57,462 nucleotides of DNA from Clostridium tepidiprofundi DSM 19306. Lineage in GTDB: Bacteria; Bacillota; Clostridia; Clostridiales; Clostridiaceae. The DNA is taken from the NCBI RefSeq assembly GCF_001594005.1, contig NZ_LTBA01000017.1, positions 1-57,462 of the forward strand, in the 5' to 3' direction. The translations under genes were made by a program, and so were the position numbers. The first letter of the stretch is position 1, and the number at the start of each line of letters is the position of its first letter. The notes below the pieces were generated by a model that saw only the letters and a program-made list of their open reading frames with translations, had not been told where the DNA came from and did no database searches. This document shows, one piece after another, positions 48,431 through 56,727 of the stretch.

Positions 48431-48858
48431 TAGATAAATATGTACTTATGTGTAGAGATGTCCCAGTTGGAGATCTTGTTTATGATACGAATACTAGAAA
48501 ATTTAGGTTTGCCAAATATGACAGTATTAAGGATAGAAAATACCTTCCACTAGGCATGTATACTCTCGAGAATTGGAATATTGATTACCAGCCTACCCAT
48601 GATGATATAGTATTTTGGCTTAAAGATAGAGTTGTTCCAAAAGAGAGAGCAAATATAGATGATATATTGAGAGCAATGGGGTTAATTGACTATGATTTTT
48701 GGGAATTATGTAGAAGAACTAGGGCAATGTGTATGGAAGATTATTTTTGGCTAAGTAAAGGTGAAAAATATGAAGAAGTCCATTTGAGACATCTAGCAGA
48801 GCATAACAGGATAAATGAAACACCAATTCCTTTTGAAGCAATTCCATATCCTAGCTAA
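48427..48858 (+). CDS. HipA-N-like partner protein, uncharacterised
   Basis: 143 residues, intact. PKERANIDDILRAMGLIDYDFWELC (~75-100) is shared with the solitary protein at 9162. Its ATG overlaps the end of the decayed HipA-like kinase gene, and GGGAAGGGGG precedes it, indicating a former two-gene unit. Possibly the HipA N-terminal subdomain as a separate chain, or an antitoxin-like partner; neither is shown by sequence alone. Confidence 0.65.
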   Translation: MIDKYVLMCRDVPVGDLVYDTNTRKFRFAKYDSIKDRKYLPLGMYTLENWNIDYQPTHDDIVFWLKDRVVPKERANIDDILRAMGLIDYDFWELCRRTRAMCMEDYFWLSKGEKYEEVHLRHLAEHNRINETPIPFEAIPYPS

Positions 48859-48901
48859 TATAAGATTGTAGGTAATAAAATTGTTAAATGGAGGTGAAAC
48901 A

Positions 48902-49963
48902 ATGAAATATATTGATTCTTTTTATTTAAATGGATTTAGGGGATTTAAAGATTTTAAATTATCAAACTTAAAAGAAATCAATGTTATAGTAGGAGATAAT
49001 AACACGGGGAAAACATCACTTTTAGAGGCTATACATGTATTAGAGTATCCTGGAGAAATAGGACATTATATCAAAGTATGTAGAAAAAGAGAAGGATTAA
49101 ATAAAATAAGCCCCTATAGCATTTTTATAAATAGTATAAGTAAAGATGATGCTATGGTGAAAAAAATCTCTATTGAAGGTAATATAAAGAAAAAGAATGT
49201 TGGATGTTTTATTGAAGGAGAAATTCTAAAAGTTATCAAAAGCGATACTGAAAACGAAGAAATTGAGGCTTTTGAAGGTATTTTGGCTTATAAAAAAGAT
49301 AATGGTGAGTTTAACCAAGTAAAGAATAAATTATATATAGATGAAGAAACAGACAGAGTTAAAATCAGCAATAGAAACAGTTTTTCTCCAGTAAATATGA
49401 TTAGAGTGATGCCTTTTGATCATATAGATAAAGAAATAATAAGTACTGTTATTAAAAGTGGAAGAAAACAAGAGATAATTGAGGTATTGAAAATATTTGA
49501 TCCAGACATCACTGGTTTTGAAACCATTAAAGAAGATTGCAACGTTAAAATATATATACAGCATAAAAAAACAGGTTTATTACCACTTTCGGCCTATGGA
49601 GATGGGTTAAAAAAAGTTTTTTATCTTTCATCTGTAATTATTAATGCAAAAGGTGGTGTTTTGCTAATTGATGAAGTAGAAACAGCAATACATTATAGTG
49701 CATTAGAAGGAGTTTTCAAATGGTTTATAAAAGCAAGCAACAAATATGAAGTTCAAATATTTTTTACAACCCACAGTTTAGAAGCTTTGGATGTATTATT
49801 GGAGTGTTCGATGAATTACAAAGGGAAAAAATATCTAGAGGATTCAATCAATATTATTACTTTGAGAAAAGGTGATACTTATTTTGATACCAAGGTAAGA
49901 ATTTTAAATGGATATAAAGCATTTCAAGTTAGAGAAGATTTTAATATGGAGTTAAGAGGATGA
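48902..49963 (+). CDS. OLD-like AAA/ABC ATPase, probable defence component
   Basis: 353 residues. SMC/OLD-type ATPase: LNGFRGFKDFKLSNLKEIN, Walker A GDNNTGKTS (31-39), ABC-like signature PLSAYGDGLKKVFYLSSV (~235), Walker B VLLIDEVETAIH (~257) and H-switch IFFTTHSLEA. Start from GGAGGTGA before ATG 48902. It overlaps the TOPRIM gene by four bases. Two-gene ATPase plus TOPRIM arrangements occur among anti-phage systems (for example PARIS and the OLD group), and a brxL remnant lies next to it. Confidence 0.88.
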   Translation: MKYIDSFYLNGFRGFKDFKLSNLKEINVIVGDNNTGKTSLLEAIHVLEYPGEIGHYIKVCRKREGLNKISPYSIFINSISKDDAMVKKISIEGNIKKKNVGCFIEGEILKVIKSDTENEEIEAFEGILAYKKDNGEFNQVKNKLYIDEETDRVKISNRNSFSPVNMIRVMPFDHIDKEIISTVIKSGRKQEIIEVLKIFDPDITGFETIKEDCNVKIYIQHKKTGLLPLSAYGDGLKKVFYLSSVIINAKGGVLLIDEVETAIHYSALEGVFKWFIKASNKYEVQIFFTTHSLEALDVLLECSMNYKGKKYLEDSINIITLRKGDTYFDTKVRILNGYKAFQVREDFNMELRG

Positions 49964-50703
49964 AAAATATAATATTTTGTGAGGGAAGTACAGATGCCAT
50001 ACTTTTAAGTTATTACCTTGGGAAAGTAGTGGGTTGGAATTATAACAAAAGATTAACTAAAAAAATTGGGTTACCGATAAGGAATCATGAAAATGAAGAA
50101 GTATATGTATATTCAAAAGATGAAAAAGAATTAATTATATGGGCTGTTGGAGGTCAAAATAATTTTCATTACGCAATCTCTCATATAATACAAGCTAATG
50201 AGGTTTTAGAAAGAGATAATGCATATAAAAAACTTATTATATTAAAAGATAGAGATCAATTTGAAGAGAATAATAAGATATTGAGAGAAATAGAAGATAT
50301 TTTTATGGATAATGGTATTAAAATAGATTTTAAAAACAACAATGATTGGGTCCATTATATTTATTCAAACAACTATGATGAAGAAAATCATATAGAAGTA
50401 CTCCCTATCATTATCCCATTTGATAAAGAAGGAGCATTAGAAACATTTATATTAGATGCAATTTGTGAAATGGGTGAGGAAGAAAGTCATGTAGTAGGCA
50501 AGAGTAAAGAGTTTATTTCAGGTTTTAGTTTGACAAAATATTTAAATACCCAAAGGTTGAGAGTAAAAGGAGAATTGGCTGTAGCACTTGGAACATTATT
50601 TCCTCAAAAAACTTTTACACCAATTGATTCTATGCTGAAAAGTATTAGATGGGAAGAATATGAAACCATTCAGAATGGATTTAGAAAGTTGAAAGAAATA
50701 TAG
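49960..50703 (+). CDS. TOPRIM/DUF3226-like protein paired with the ATPase
   Basis: 247 residues. The N-terminus IIFCEGSTDAILLSYYLG has the TOPRIM glutamate (E8), and LIILKDRDQFEEN (~88) the DxD pair, as in OLD-family and DUF3226 nucleases. The middle shows PFDKEGALETFILDAICE and the C-terminus LGTLFPQKTFTPIDSML, also typical. Translationally coupled to the ATPase. Predicted to be a metal-dependent nuclease controlled by the ATPase; its target and trigger are unknown. Confidence 0.8.
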   Translation: MKNIIFCEGSTDAILLSYYLGKVVGWNYNKRLTKKIGLPIRNHENEEVYVYSKDEKELIIWAVGGQNNFHYAISHIIQANEVLERDNAYKKLIILKDRDQFEENNKILREIEDIFMDNGIKIDFKNNNDWVHYIYSNNYDEENHIEVLPIIIPFDKEGALETFILDAICEMGEEESHVVGKSKEFISGFSLTKYLNTQRLRVKGELAVALGTLFPQKTFTPIDSMLKSIRWEEYETIQNGFRKLKEI

Positions 50704-50787
50704 AGTAAGTAGGTGGCTAAATGAACTTATCAGAAATTCAGTGGTAGCATTTCTGTACAGAATTTTGATTATTTAATGCATATTTAG

Positions 50788-50970
50788 GATTTACAAGGGA
50801 TTTGGGTAACTTCAGAATTATCACTTGCAGCTTTTGTTGCTATGTGTTCTGGGGCTTTAAAGAAGCCTATTCAAAGTCAGATGGTAGTATTAGGTTCTAT
50901 GAGTATAGGTGGCACAATTACTAAGGTTGATGAATTAGCAAGTATTTTACAAGTATGCTTTGATGCAGGT
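50788..50970 (+). pseudogene. brxL: brxL C-terminal remnant
   Basis: A frame without a start reads DLQGIWVTSELSLAAFVAMC, SGALKKPIQSQMVVLGSM, SIGGTITKVDELASILQVCF, DAG. This is the Lon-like C-terminal region of BREX protein BrxL, preceded by a stop and cut off at 50970 by a repeat A half. Only ~60 of the last residues remain. No other BREX gene is present. Confidence 0.75.
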
Positions 50971-51026
50971 GTAGTAGAGTCTCCATTTGAAATTCCGATG
51001 TTTTGCTTTAGCAAAACGAGTTCACT
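50966..51026 (+). repeat. Repeat A, 3' half
   Basis: caggtgtagtagagtctcca, ttgaaattccgatgttttgc and tttagcaaaacgagttcact match 24688-24746 closely. It replaces the end of brxL. Confidence 0.85.
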
Positions 51027-51090
51027 AAACAAATATATATTTATGAATTTGGTAAAATAGAAGTAATATGTAACAACTGATGAATCACAA

Positions 51091-51141
51091 AATAAAAAAA
51101 CCTAGCATATAATGACATAGTCATTAATATGCTGGGGTTTT
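51091..51141. terminator. Bidirectional terminator
   Basis: aaacctagcatat-aatgac pairs with gtcatt-aatatgctggggttt, with A-run on the left and T7 on the right. Confidence 0.8.
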
Positions 51142-51144
51142 TTT

Positions 51145-51324
51145 ATGAATATTAAAAATCATACAGTTAATTTTCACAATGGTGATAAGGATTTTGAAGA
51201 ACTATTTAAAAAAATAGTATACTTCAAATTAAAAAACTTACAGGTAAACAATAAAAAGTACTATGAATCGTTGTATAATAAAAGTAGACAATCACCATTT
51301 ACCAAAGAGTGTAATAAGAGGTGA
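51145..51324 (+). CDS. Small ORF preceding the recombinase, not recognised
   Basis: 59 residues, MNIKNHTVNFHNGDKDFEEL at the start and SPFTKECNKR at the end; basic, no membrane segment. The stop codon TGA at 51322 lies inside the recombinase ribosome site, six bases before that ATG, implying coupling. It has a poor ribosome site of its own and starts within the tail of the terminator. Small ORFs ahead of integrase genes often encode directionality or regulatory factors; unproven here. Confidence 0.5.
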   Translation: MNIKNHTVNFHNGDKDFEELFKKIVYFKLKNLQVNNKKYYESLYNKSRQSPFTKECNKR

Positions 51325-51329
51325 ATGGT

Positions 51330-52883
51330 ATGAGAAAAGTTTGGAACGTTGCTATATATGCTAGAGTATCTACGGATAAAAAAGAGCAGCAGGAATCAAT
51401 TCCGGCACAGGTACAAAGCTTAAAAAAATGGTTACTAGAAAAGAGTAAAAGTGATAAAGAGGCAGTTTATAACCTTATTGAAGTTTATGAAGATAAAGGG
51501 TTCTCAGGGTCTAACTTCGAAAGAGATAGCTTTCTAAGAATGAAAGAGGATATTGAAAAAGGCAAAATCAATATGATTTTAACTAGAGATTTATCTAGAT
51601 TTGCAAGAAATTATGTGGTCGCAGGATATTATATTGAAGATTATTTTAAAGTCAATAATGTAAGATTTATATCTGTACTAGATAATGTAGATACTTTAGA
51701 AGAAGTAAATGATATTGTACCTTTCAAAAATATATTAAATGAAATGTATATAAAAGATTGTTCAAGAAGAACTAGAGATGGACTTAAACAGAGAATGCTA
51801 AGAGGTTCAAGCATTGCTAGTAAGCCACCATATGGATATAAAATTGTAGATGATTTTGAAGGAAATGTTAAAATTAGAAAATTAGTTTCAGCTGAAGATG
51901 AAACAACACAAATAGTTAGAGAAATTTTTAAACTATACCTTGAGGGATGGGGATTTGGAAGAATTGCAACTTACCTTAATAAAAGAAATGTACTTCCTCC
52001 TTCTGCAAGAGTAAAAAATTTCACTAAAACAAAATTTGAAGTTTGGACAAACAATACAATTCAGTCTATACTTACAAATCCTAAATATGCTGGAATAATG
52101 GTACAGGGACAGTATAAAAGAATAAGCTATAAAGTTAAAAAAATTGTAAAAGTGCCAAAAGAACAGTGGATATACGGAGGTGAATTTGAAGGTATAATAG
52201 ATAAAGACACGTTTGAAAAAGTTAAAAGAGAAATGAAGAGAAGATCTAAAGGGTACAGATATAAAGGAAATGAAAAACATATTTTTTCTACAGTTTTAAA
52301 ATGTAATGAATGCAAGGGCTCTATGTCATATAAAAAAAGTTTTAAAGGGTATAAATGTACAAATAGTCAAATGGGTGGGGGAAGGTGTACTGCACATTCA
52401 GTTAAGGAAGATTATTTAAAAGAAATAATAATTGAAGACTTAAAGAGGTATGTGGAACAGCAGTTTGATAAAAATAAATTATATGAGTATGCGAAAGTAC
52501 TAGTATATAAAAAAGAGAACTATGAGTATAAAATTAAACAAATTGATAATGAACTTAGAAAACTAGATGCTCAATTTGAAAATGTATATATAGATAAATT
52601 AAATGAAGTTATTAGCCAGAGAAACTTTGAGAATATAACCAAAGGAATTCAGAGGAAACAGGACTCGCTACTTCAAAGAAAAGAAGAACTACTGGAGTTA
52701 AAGCGAAGACATGATGATAAGGATAAACTATATAATATATATAAAGATAAAATCGATAATATATTAAACTTTCAGGAGTTTGATAGATTTACAGTTGAGA
52801 GTTTAATTGATAAAATTATAATTTCCGAAAATAAAGAGACAAAAGAGAAGATTATAGACATATATTATAAGTTTCATAAATGA
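51330..52883 (+). CDS. Large serine recombinase (integrase)
   Basis: 517 residues. Resolvase domain ~6-160 with catalytic Ser14 in YARVSTDKKEQQESI, GFSGSNFERDSF, and LTRDLSRFARNYV. Recombinase domain ~175-290 (PPYGYKIV, WTNNTIQSILTNPKYAG). Zinc-ribbon LKCNECKGSMSYKKSFKGYKC (~330), then a long coiled coil (~390-475) as in TndX/TnpX and phage integrases. AGAGGTGA supports ATG 51330 over GTG 51321. It sits at the right end of the element, 30 bases from attR, and is intact, so excision may still be possible. Confidence 0.95.
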   Translation: MRKVWNVAIYARVSTDKKEQQESIPAQVQSLKKWLLEKSKSDKEAVYNLIEVYEDKGFSGSNFERDSFLRMKEDIEKGKINMILTRDLSRFARNYVVAGYYIEDYFKVNNVRFISVLDNVDTLEEVNDIVPFKNILNEMYIKDCSRRTRDGLKQRMLRGSSIASKPPYGYKIVDDFEGNVKIRKLVSAEDETTQIVREIFKLYLEGWGFGRIATYLNKRNVLPPSARVKNFTKTKFEVWTNNTIQSILTNPKYAGIMVQGQYKRISYKVKKIVKVPKEQWIYGGEFEGIIDKDTFEKVKREMKRRSKGYRYKGNEKHIFSTVLKCNECKGSMSYKKSFKGYKCTNSQMGGGRCTAHSVKEDYLKEIIIEDLKRYVEQQFDKNKLYEYAKVLVYKKENYEYKIKQIDNELRKLDAQFENVYIDKLNEVISQRNFENITKGIQRKQDSLLQRKEELLELKRRHDDKDKLYNIYKDKIDNILNFQEFDRFTVESLIDKIIISENKETKEKIIDIYYKFHK

Positions 52884-52918
52884 TTCTAAATGACCCATAA
52901 CGTCTAAAACCCGACCGC
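52880..52918 (+). other. attR
   Basis: Inside the element ATGACCCATAACGTCTAAAA precedes CCC and the core GACCGC at 52913-52918. Its reverse complement matches the inside of attL at most positions (TAGACG, TAT, GGTCAT). Confidence 0.85.
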
Positions 52919-53726
52919 TACATGTATAGGTTTATCAGCAATAAAGTTTTTGAAAAAAGATAAAGATGCAACTATGATAGTTCTTCCTTCTGATCATTAT
53001 GTGGAGGGTAAAAAAATATTTGAAAATACTATTAAACAAGCTGTTGAAATTGCTGAAAGAAAAAGAGGGCTTGTAACTATAGGTGTGAAACCTACAAGAG
53101 CTGAAACTGGTTATGGATATATTGAAATGGGAGATAGAATAACAGCTGCTGTTCCAACGTTTAAGGTTGAAAGATTTTTAGAAAAACCTAATATTGAAGT
53201 AGCAAAGGATTTGATTCTTAAAGGAAATTATTTATGGAATAGTGGAATGTTTGTGTGGAGAGCAGATGTGTTCTTGCGTGAAATGGAAAAATACATTCCT
53301 AAAATGTATAGAAGACTTATGGTTATATACAGAAGTGTTGACACTGAGGAAGAGGAAAGTGTTATTAATGAGCAGTACAACTTAATAGAAGGAATTTCAG
53401 TTGATTTTGGTATAATGCAAAAAACAAGAAAAGCATATGTCGTAAAATGTGAATTTTTATGGGATGATATTGGAAATTATGGAGCATTGAGTAGGTTCAT
53501 ATACAATTACCGGGGAAATAATATAAAAGGTAATGTGTTTATGGAACAATGTGAAGAATGTGCGGTTTTTGGAAAGGACAAGTTAATAATAGGATTTGGA
53601 GTAAAGGATTTAGTCATAGTTGATTCTGGTGATGTTATTCTAATTATGGATAAAAATAGAGATCAAGAGATAAAATATCTTGTTAATAAGCTTATTGATG
53701 AGAAAAAATATGATGAATATTTATAG
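52913..53726 (+). pseudogene. manC: manC 3' fragment
   Basis: Directly after the core the frame reads TCIGLSAIKFLKKDKDATMI, then VLPSDHYV, GYGYIEMG, VERFLEKPN, LWNSGMFVWRADVF and FLWDDIGNYGALSRF, all diagnostic of GDP-mannose pyrophosphorylase. No decay is visible: no stops or frameshifts. A TTG at 52950 could start a truncated protein, but the nucleotide-binding N-terminus would be absent. Precise excision of the island should regenerate an intact 355-residue enzyme without an isomerase domain. Confidence 0.92.
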
Positions 53727-53756
53727 TTAATATAAATATCAAGTTTCATAAAAATT

Positions 53757-53796
53757 ATGGCGAGGGAATTACCGCTGCTTATCTTGGTGGTAGTTA
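53757..53796 (+). repeat. Solitary hairpin resembling an IS200/IS605-type end
   Basis: gcgagggaattaccgctgct then tatcttggtggtagttat: accgc/gtggt stem, relative of 32168-32210. It abuts the 68-bp repeat. Confidence 0.45.
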
Positions 53797-53862
53797 TACT
53801 TGCAAAGTTCTTAAAATCGTATAATTCTCCAGACAAAAATACAAATTTTATAACTTGATAAG
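53795..53862 (+). repeat. 68-bp repeat, right copy
   Basis: tatacttgcaaagttcttaa, aatcgtataattctccagac, through taacttgataag; matches the minus strand of 34761-34828 with three differences by eye. It is followed by a terminator at 53876, so any transcript started here would be very short. Confidence 0.85.
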
Positions 53863-53875
53863 TATAACAAAAAAT

Positions 53876-53922
53876 TAAGAGTTGATAGAAGGAGAATCTA
53901 TTAACTCTTATTTTTTTTTTAT
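53876..53922 (+). terminator. Strong terminator
   Basis: taagagttgatag / ctattaactctta stem with a T11 run. It can end transcription of manC or of a short RNA from the 68-bp repeat. The rest of 53727-54076 holds no gene. Confidence 0.9.
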
Positions 53923-54076
53923 AAAAATTTCAATAAATATTCATATTTTAAATGTTTTATTAATATTATGTAAGTAAAACATACCATATTGAATGAGGTG
54001 GTTATTATCAATAATTTCATCTGAGAGATTATAAATCAGTAATAAATTTATAATTTTAATAATTGGGGGATTGAAT

Positions 54077-56710
54077 ATGAATAGAGGTTTTAAAAGAAAA
54101 ATAGGGTTGTTTTTAGTTACAATGTTTGTAATATTTACATTGTTTCCAACGACATTTTTAGCTGTTGAAAGTGATTCTAATCCACATATGATTTATTTAA
54201 AAGGAAAAACTATAAATCCTAAAAAAATTGACAAGCCTAGCAAAGAGCTAGACAAAATTAATATTAAAGATAAGGCAAAAGTAAAAGATAATACGAATCT
54301 AAAAGATATTATTGAGGATTCTATGGATTTGTATATTGTTGCATTTAATGGACCAATTAAAGAATACATGAAAGAAGGGGCTAAAAAAACAGGAGCAGAA
54401 TTGATTGAATATGTTCCAGATTTTTCATTTTTGGCAAGGATAAGTCCAGAAAACGTATTTGATATTTTGCAGCTTCCTTATGTTGAAAATGTAATAATGT
54501 ATATGCCTGAATTTAAAATAAATTCATTTTTTAAGGATAGTTCAGGTAATATTAAAAAAGATCAAGAAGGAATAGTTAAAATAGCTACAGTCGGTAATTC
54601 TTCTATTCTTGATGATTATATTGAAAATTTTGGTGGAAAGAAATTGAATAGTTATAAAAATGAAGTAATTATTAGATTGAATTTTAACAAATTAGAAGAC
54701 TTTGCTCGTTTAAATTCTGTTAAGTACATTGAGCCTGTTGTTGAGCATGTTTTGTATAATGATAAGGCTAAAGACTATATGGGTGTAAATGACATTTGGA
54801 ATTTAGGTTATGACGGTTCAGGACAAGTAATAGGTATATGTGATACTGGGCTTGATACTGGTGTGAATGATAATAGTATGCATTTGGATTTTCAAGGAAG
54901 AATTGATGAAATATATGCTTTAGGTAGGAATACAGCTGATGATCCTCATGGACATGGCACTCATGTTGCGGGTTCTGCAGCAGGTAATGGTGCAAGATCA
55001 AATGGACAATTTAAGGGTATTGCACCAAAAGCACATATTGTATTTCAATCTGTGTTGGATTCAAATGGTGGCTTAGGAGGACTTCCATCAGATCTGAATA
55101 ATTTATTTGAACAGGCAAGACAAGCTGGTGCACGTATTCATACGAATTCATGGGGGGCTCCTGTAAATGGACAATATAATGCAGAAGCACGTGATGTTGA
55201 TGAATTTGTTTGGAATAACAATGATATGATTATACTTTTTGCAGCAGGTAATGAAGGTGATGGTGATAATGGTTCGACTGTATATAACTCAATAAGTTCA
55301 CCAGGTACCTCTAAAAATTGTATTACTGTTGGTGCTTCTGAGAATTATCGTCCTAATATGCCTCAAACTAGATGGGGAAATGTTGGGGATAATGTTGATG
55401 AAATTGCAGCTTTTTCAAGTCGTGGTAATTGTGAAGATGGTAGAATAAAACCTGATATAGTAGCACCTGGTACATGGATACTTTCAACTAAATCTTCAGT
55501 GGCACCAGAAACTAACTATTGGCAGGGGTATAACGATTATTATGCTTACATGGGAGGTACATCTATGGCTACACCACTTACTGCAGGTGCAGTAGCAGTA
55601 GCACGTCAATATATGCAGCAAGAGTGGAACCATACTCCGAGTGCAGCAATGATGAAGGCAGCAATAATAAATGGTGGCACTGATTTAGGATTTGGTTATC
55701 CAAGTAGAGATCAGGGCTGGGGTCGTATAAGTTTAGTAGATTCTTTGAAGTCAAAGGAATATAAGTATAGTGATCAAGAATATAGTTTGAATACTGGAGA
55801 TACACAAACTTTTTCATATTCTATTGAAGACTCTAATACACCACTAAAAATTACATTGGTTTGGTCTGATTATCCAGGTTCTGTAACTGCATCTAAAGCT
55901 CTTGTAAATGATTTAGATATCAAAGTTATTTCACCATCGGGTACCATATATTATGGAAATGATTTTACAAGTCCGTATGATAGCACACATGATCGCTTGA
56001 ACAATGTTGAAAATGTATACATTAACAATCCTGAAACTGGAAACTATACAGTTGAAGTAAGGGGTTACAATGTGCCACAAGGACCTCAAACATTTGCATT
56101 ATTTTCTTCGGCAAATTTTGGTACATCAGAACAGGATAATGTGCCTCCAACATGCAGTATAACATATCCTAATAATGGGGATGCATTAAACGGTACAATT
56201 ACTATTACTGCAAGTGCTCAAGATGATAAAGCCATGAATAAGGTTGAATTTTATATAGATGGTACAAAAATAGGTGAAGATTCATCGAATCCTTACAGTA
56301 TTGATTGGGACACTACAACAGTTACAAATGGTAATCACACTATAATGGTTAAAGCAATAGATACATCTGGTAATGTAGGAAATTCAAATGAAATAACTGT
56401 TTCTGTTGATAACAATAGCAGTAGTGTAGACTATAAAACAGAAACATTTAATAAAAAGGCTAGTATATTTAGAACATCTATAACGTATATTGATGTAACT
56501 GCAGAGGGAAGAATAGATATAAACTTAGATCAAAATTCATTATTACAAGTGGAATTATATGATCCAAATAACAATTTAGTTGCATATGGAGATAATTCTA
56601 TTTCGTATGATGCACATCAAACAGGACAATATGTAATTGCAGTATATGCATCAAGTATATTTAGTACTAGATTTACTTTACAAGTTAAGTATCCTGTTGC
56701 TGTAAACTGA
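54077..56710 (+). CDS. Secreted subtilisin-like (S8) serine protease
   Basis: 877 residues. Signal peptide ~1-30 (IGLFLVTMFVIFTLFPTTFLAVES). A long N-terminal region (~35-230) probably acts as prodomain. The peptidase S8 domain runs ~235-560 with catalytic Asp256 (GICDTGLDTG), His293 (GHGTHVAG), oxyanion Asn in HTNSWG/AAGNEG, and Ser496 (GGTSMATP). A P-domain-like beta region (~570-690), an Ig-like domain (~697-780; PPTCSITYPNNGDA) and a C-terminal PPC-like domain (~790-877) follow. The DNA shows no cell-wall anchor. GGGGG precedes ATG 54077. It would supply peptides and amino acids to a proteolytic anaerobe. Confidence 0.93.
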   Translation: MNRGFKRKIGLFLVTMFVIFTLFPTTFLAVESDSNPHMIYLKGKTINPKKIDKPSKELDKINIKDKAKVKDNTNLKDIIEDSMDLYIVAFNGPIKEYMKEGAKKTGAELIEYVPDFSFLARISPENVFDILQLPYVENVIMYMPEFKINSFFKDSSGNIKKDQEGIVKIATVGNSSILDDYIENFGGKKLNSYKNEVIIRLNFNKLEDFARLNSVKYIEPVVEHVLYNDKAKDYMGVNDIWNLGYDGSGQVIGICDTGLDTGVNDNSMHLDFQGRIDEIYALGRNTADDPHGHGTHVAGSAAGNGARSNGQFKGIAPKAHIVFQSVLDSNGGLGGLPSDLNNLFEQARQAGARIHTNSWGAPVNGQYNAEARDVDEFVWNNNDMIILFAAGNEGDGDNGSTVYNSISSPGTSKNCITVGASENYRPNMPQTRWGNVGDNVDEIAAFSSRGNCEDGRIKPDIVAPGTWILSTKSSVAPETNYWQGYNDYYAYMGGTSMATPLTAGAVAVARQYMQQEWNHTPSAAMMKAAIINGGTDLGFGYPSRDQGWGRISLVDSLKSKEYKYSDQEYSLNTGDTQTFSYSIEDSNTPLKITLVWSDYPGSVTASKALVNDLDIKVISPSGTIYYGNDFTSPYDSTHDRLNNVENVYINNPETGNYTVEVRGYNVPQGPQTFALFSSANFGTSEQDNVPPTCSITYPNNGDALNGTITITASAQDDKAMNKVEFYIDGTKIGEDSSNPYSIDWDTTTVTNGNHTIMVKAIDTSGNVGNSNEITVSVDNNSSSVDYKTETFNKKASIFRTSITYIDVTAEGRIDINLDQNSLLQVELYDPNNNLVAYGDNSISYDAHQTGQYVIAVYASSIFSTRFTLQVKYPVAVN

Positions 56711-56727
56711 TAAGTGCTATAAGTATA

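Larger units (their letters stand above)
43964..52918 (+). mobile_element. ~8.95-kb serine-recombinase integrative element inserted in manC
   Basis: Bounded by GACCGC at 43964-43969 and 52913-52918, with the manC frame restored when the interval is removed. A large serine recombinase gene ends 30 bases from the right boundary. Cargo: unknown membrane protein plus ABC ATPase and permease, a decayed transposase, a hipA-like remnant with intact partner, an ATPase/TOPRIM pair, and a brxL remnant. No conjugation, replication or phage structural genes are present, so it is a small mobilisable or defective island rather than an ICE or prophage. Confidence 0.9.

Noticed and set aside
50842-51060. 72-codon frame as a gene
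   Set aside because: It is the brxL remnant running into repeat A, with no start signal; reported as a pseudogene and repeat instead.
52950-53726. Separate shorter guanylyltransferase gene starting at TTG 52950
   Set aside because: The frame is the continuation of manC and lacks the nucleotide-binding N-terminus; no ribosome site precedes the TTG.
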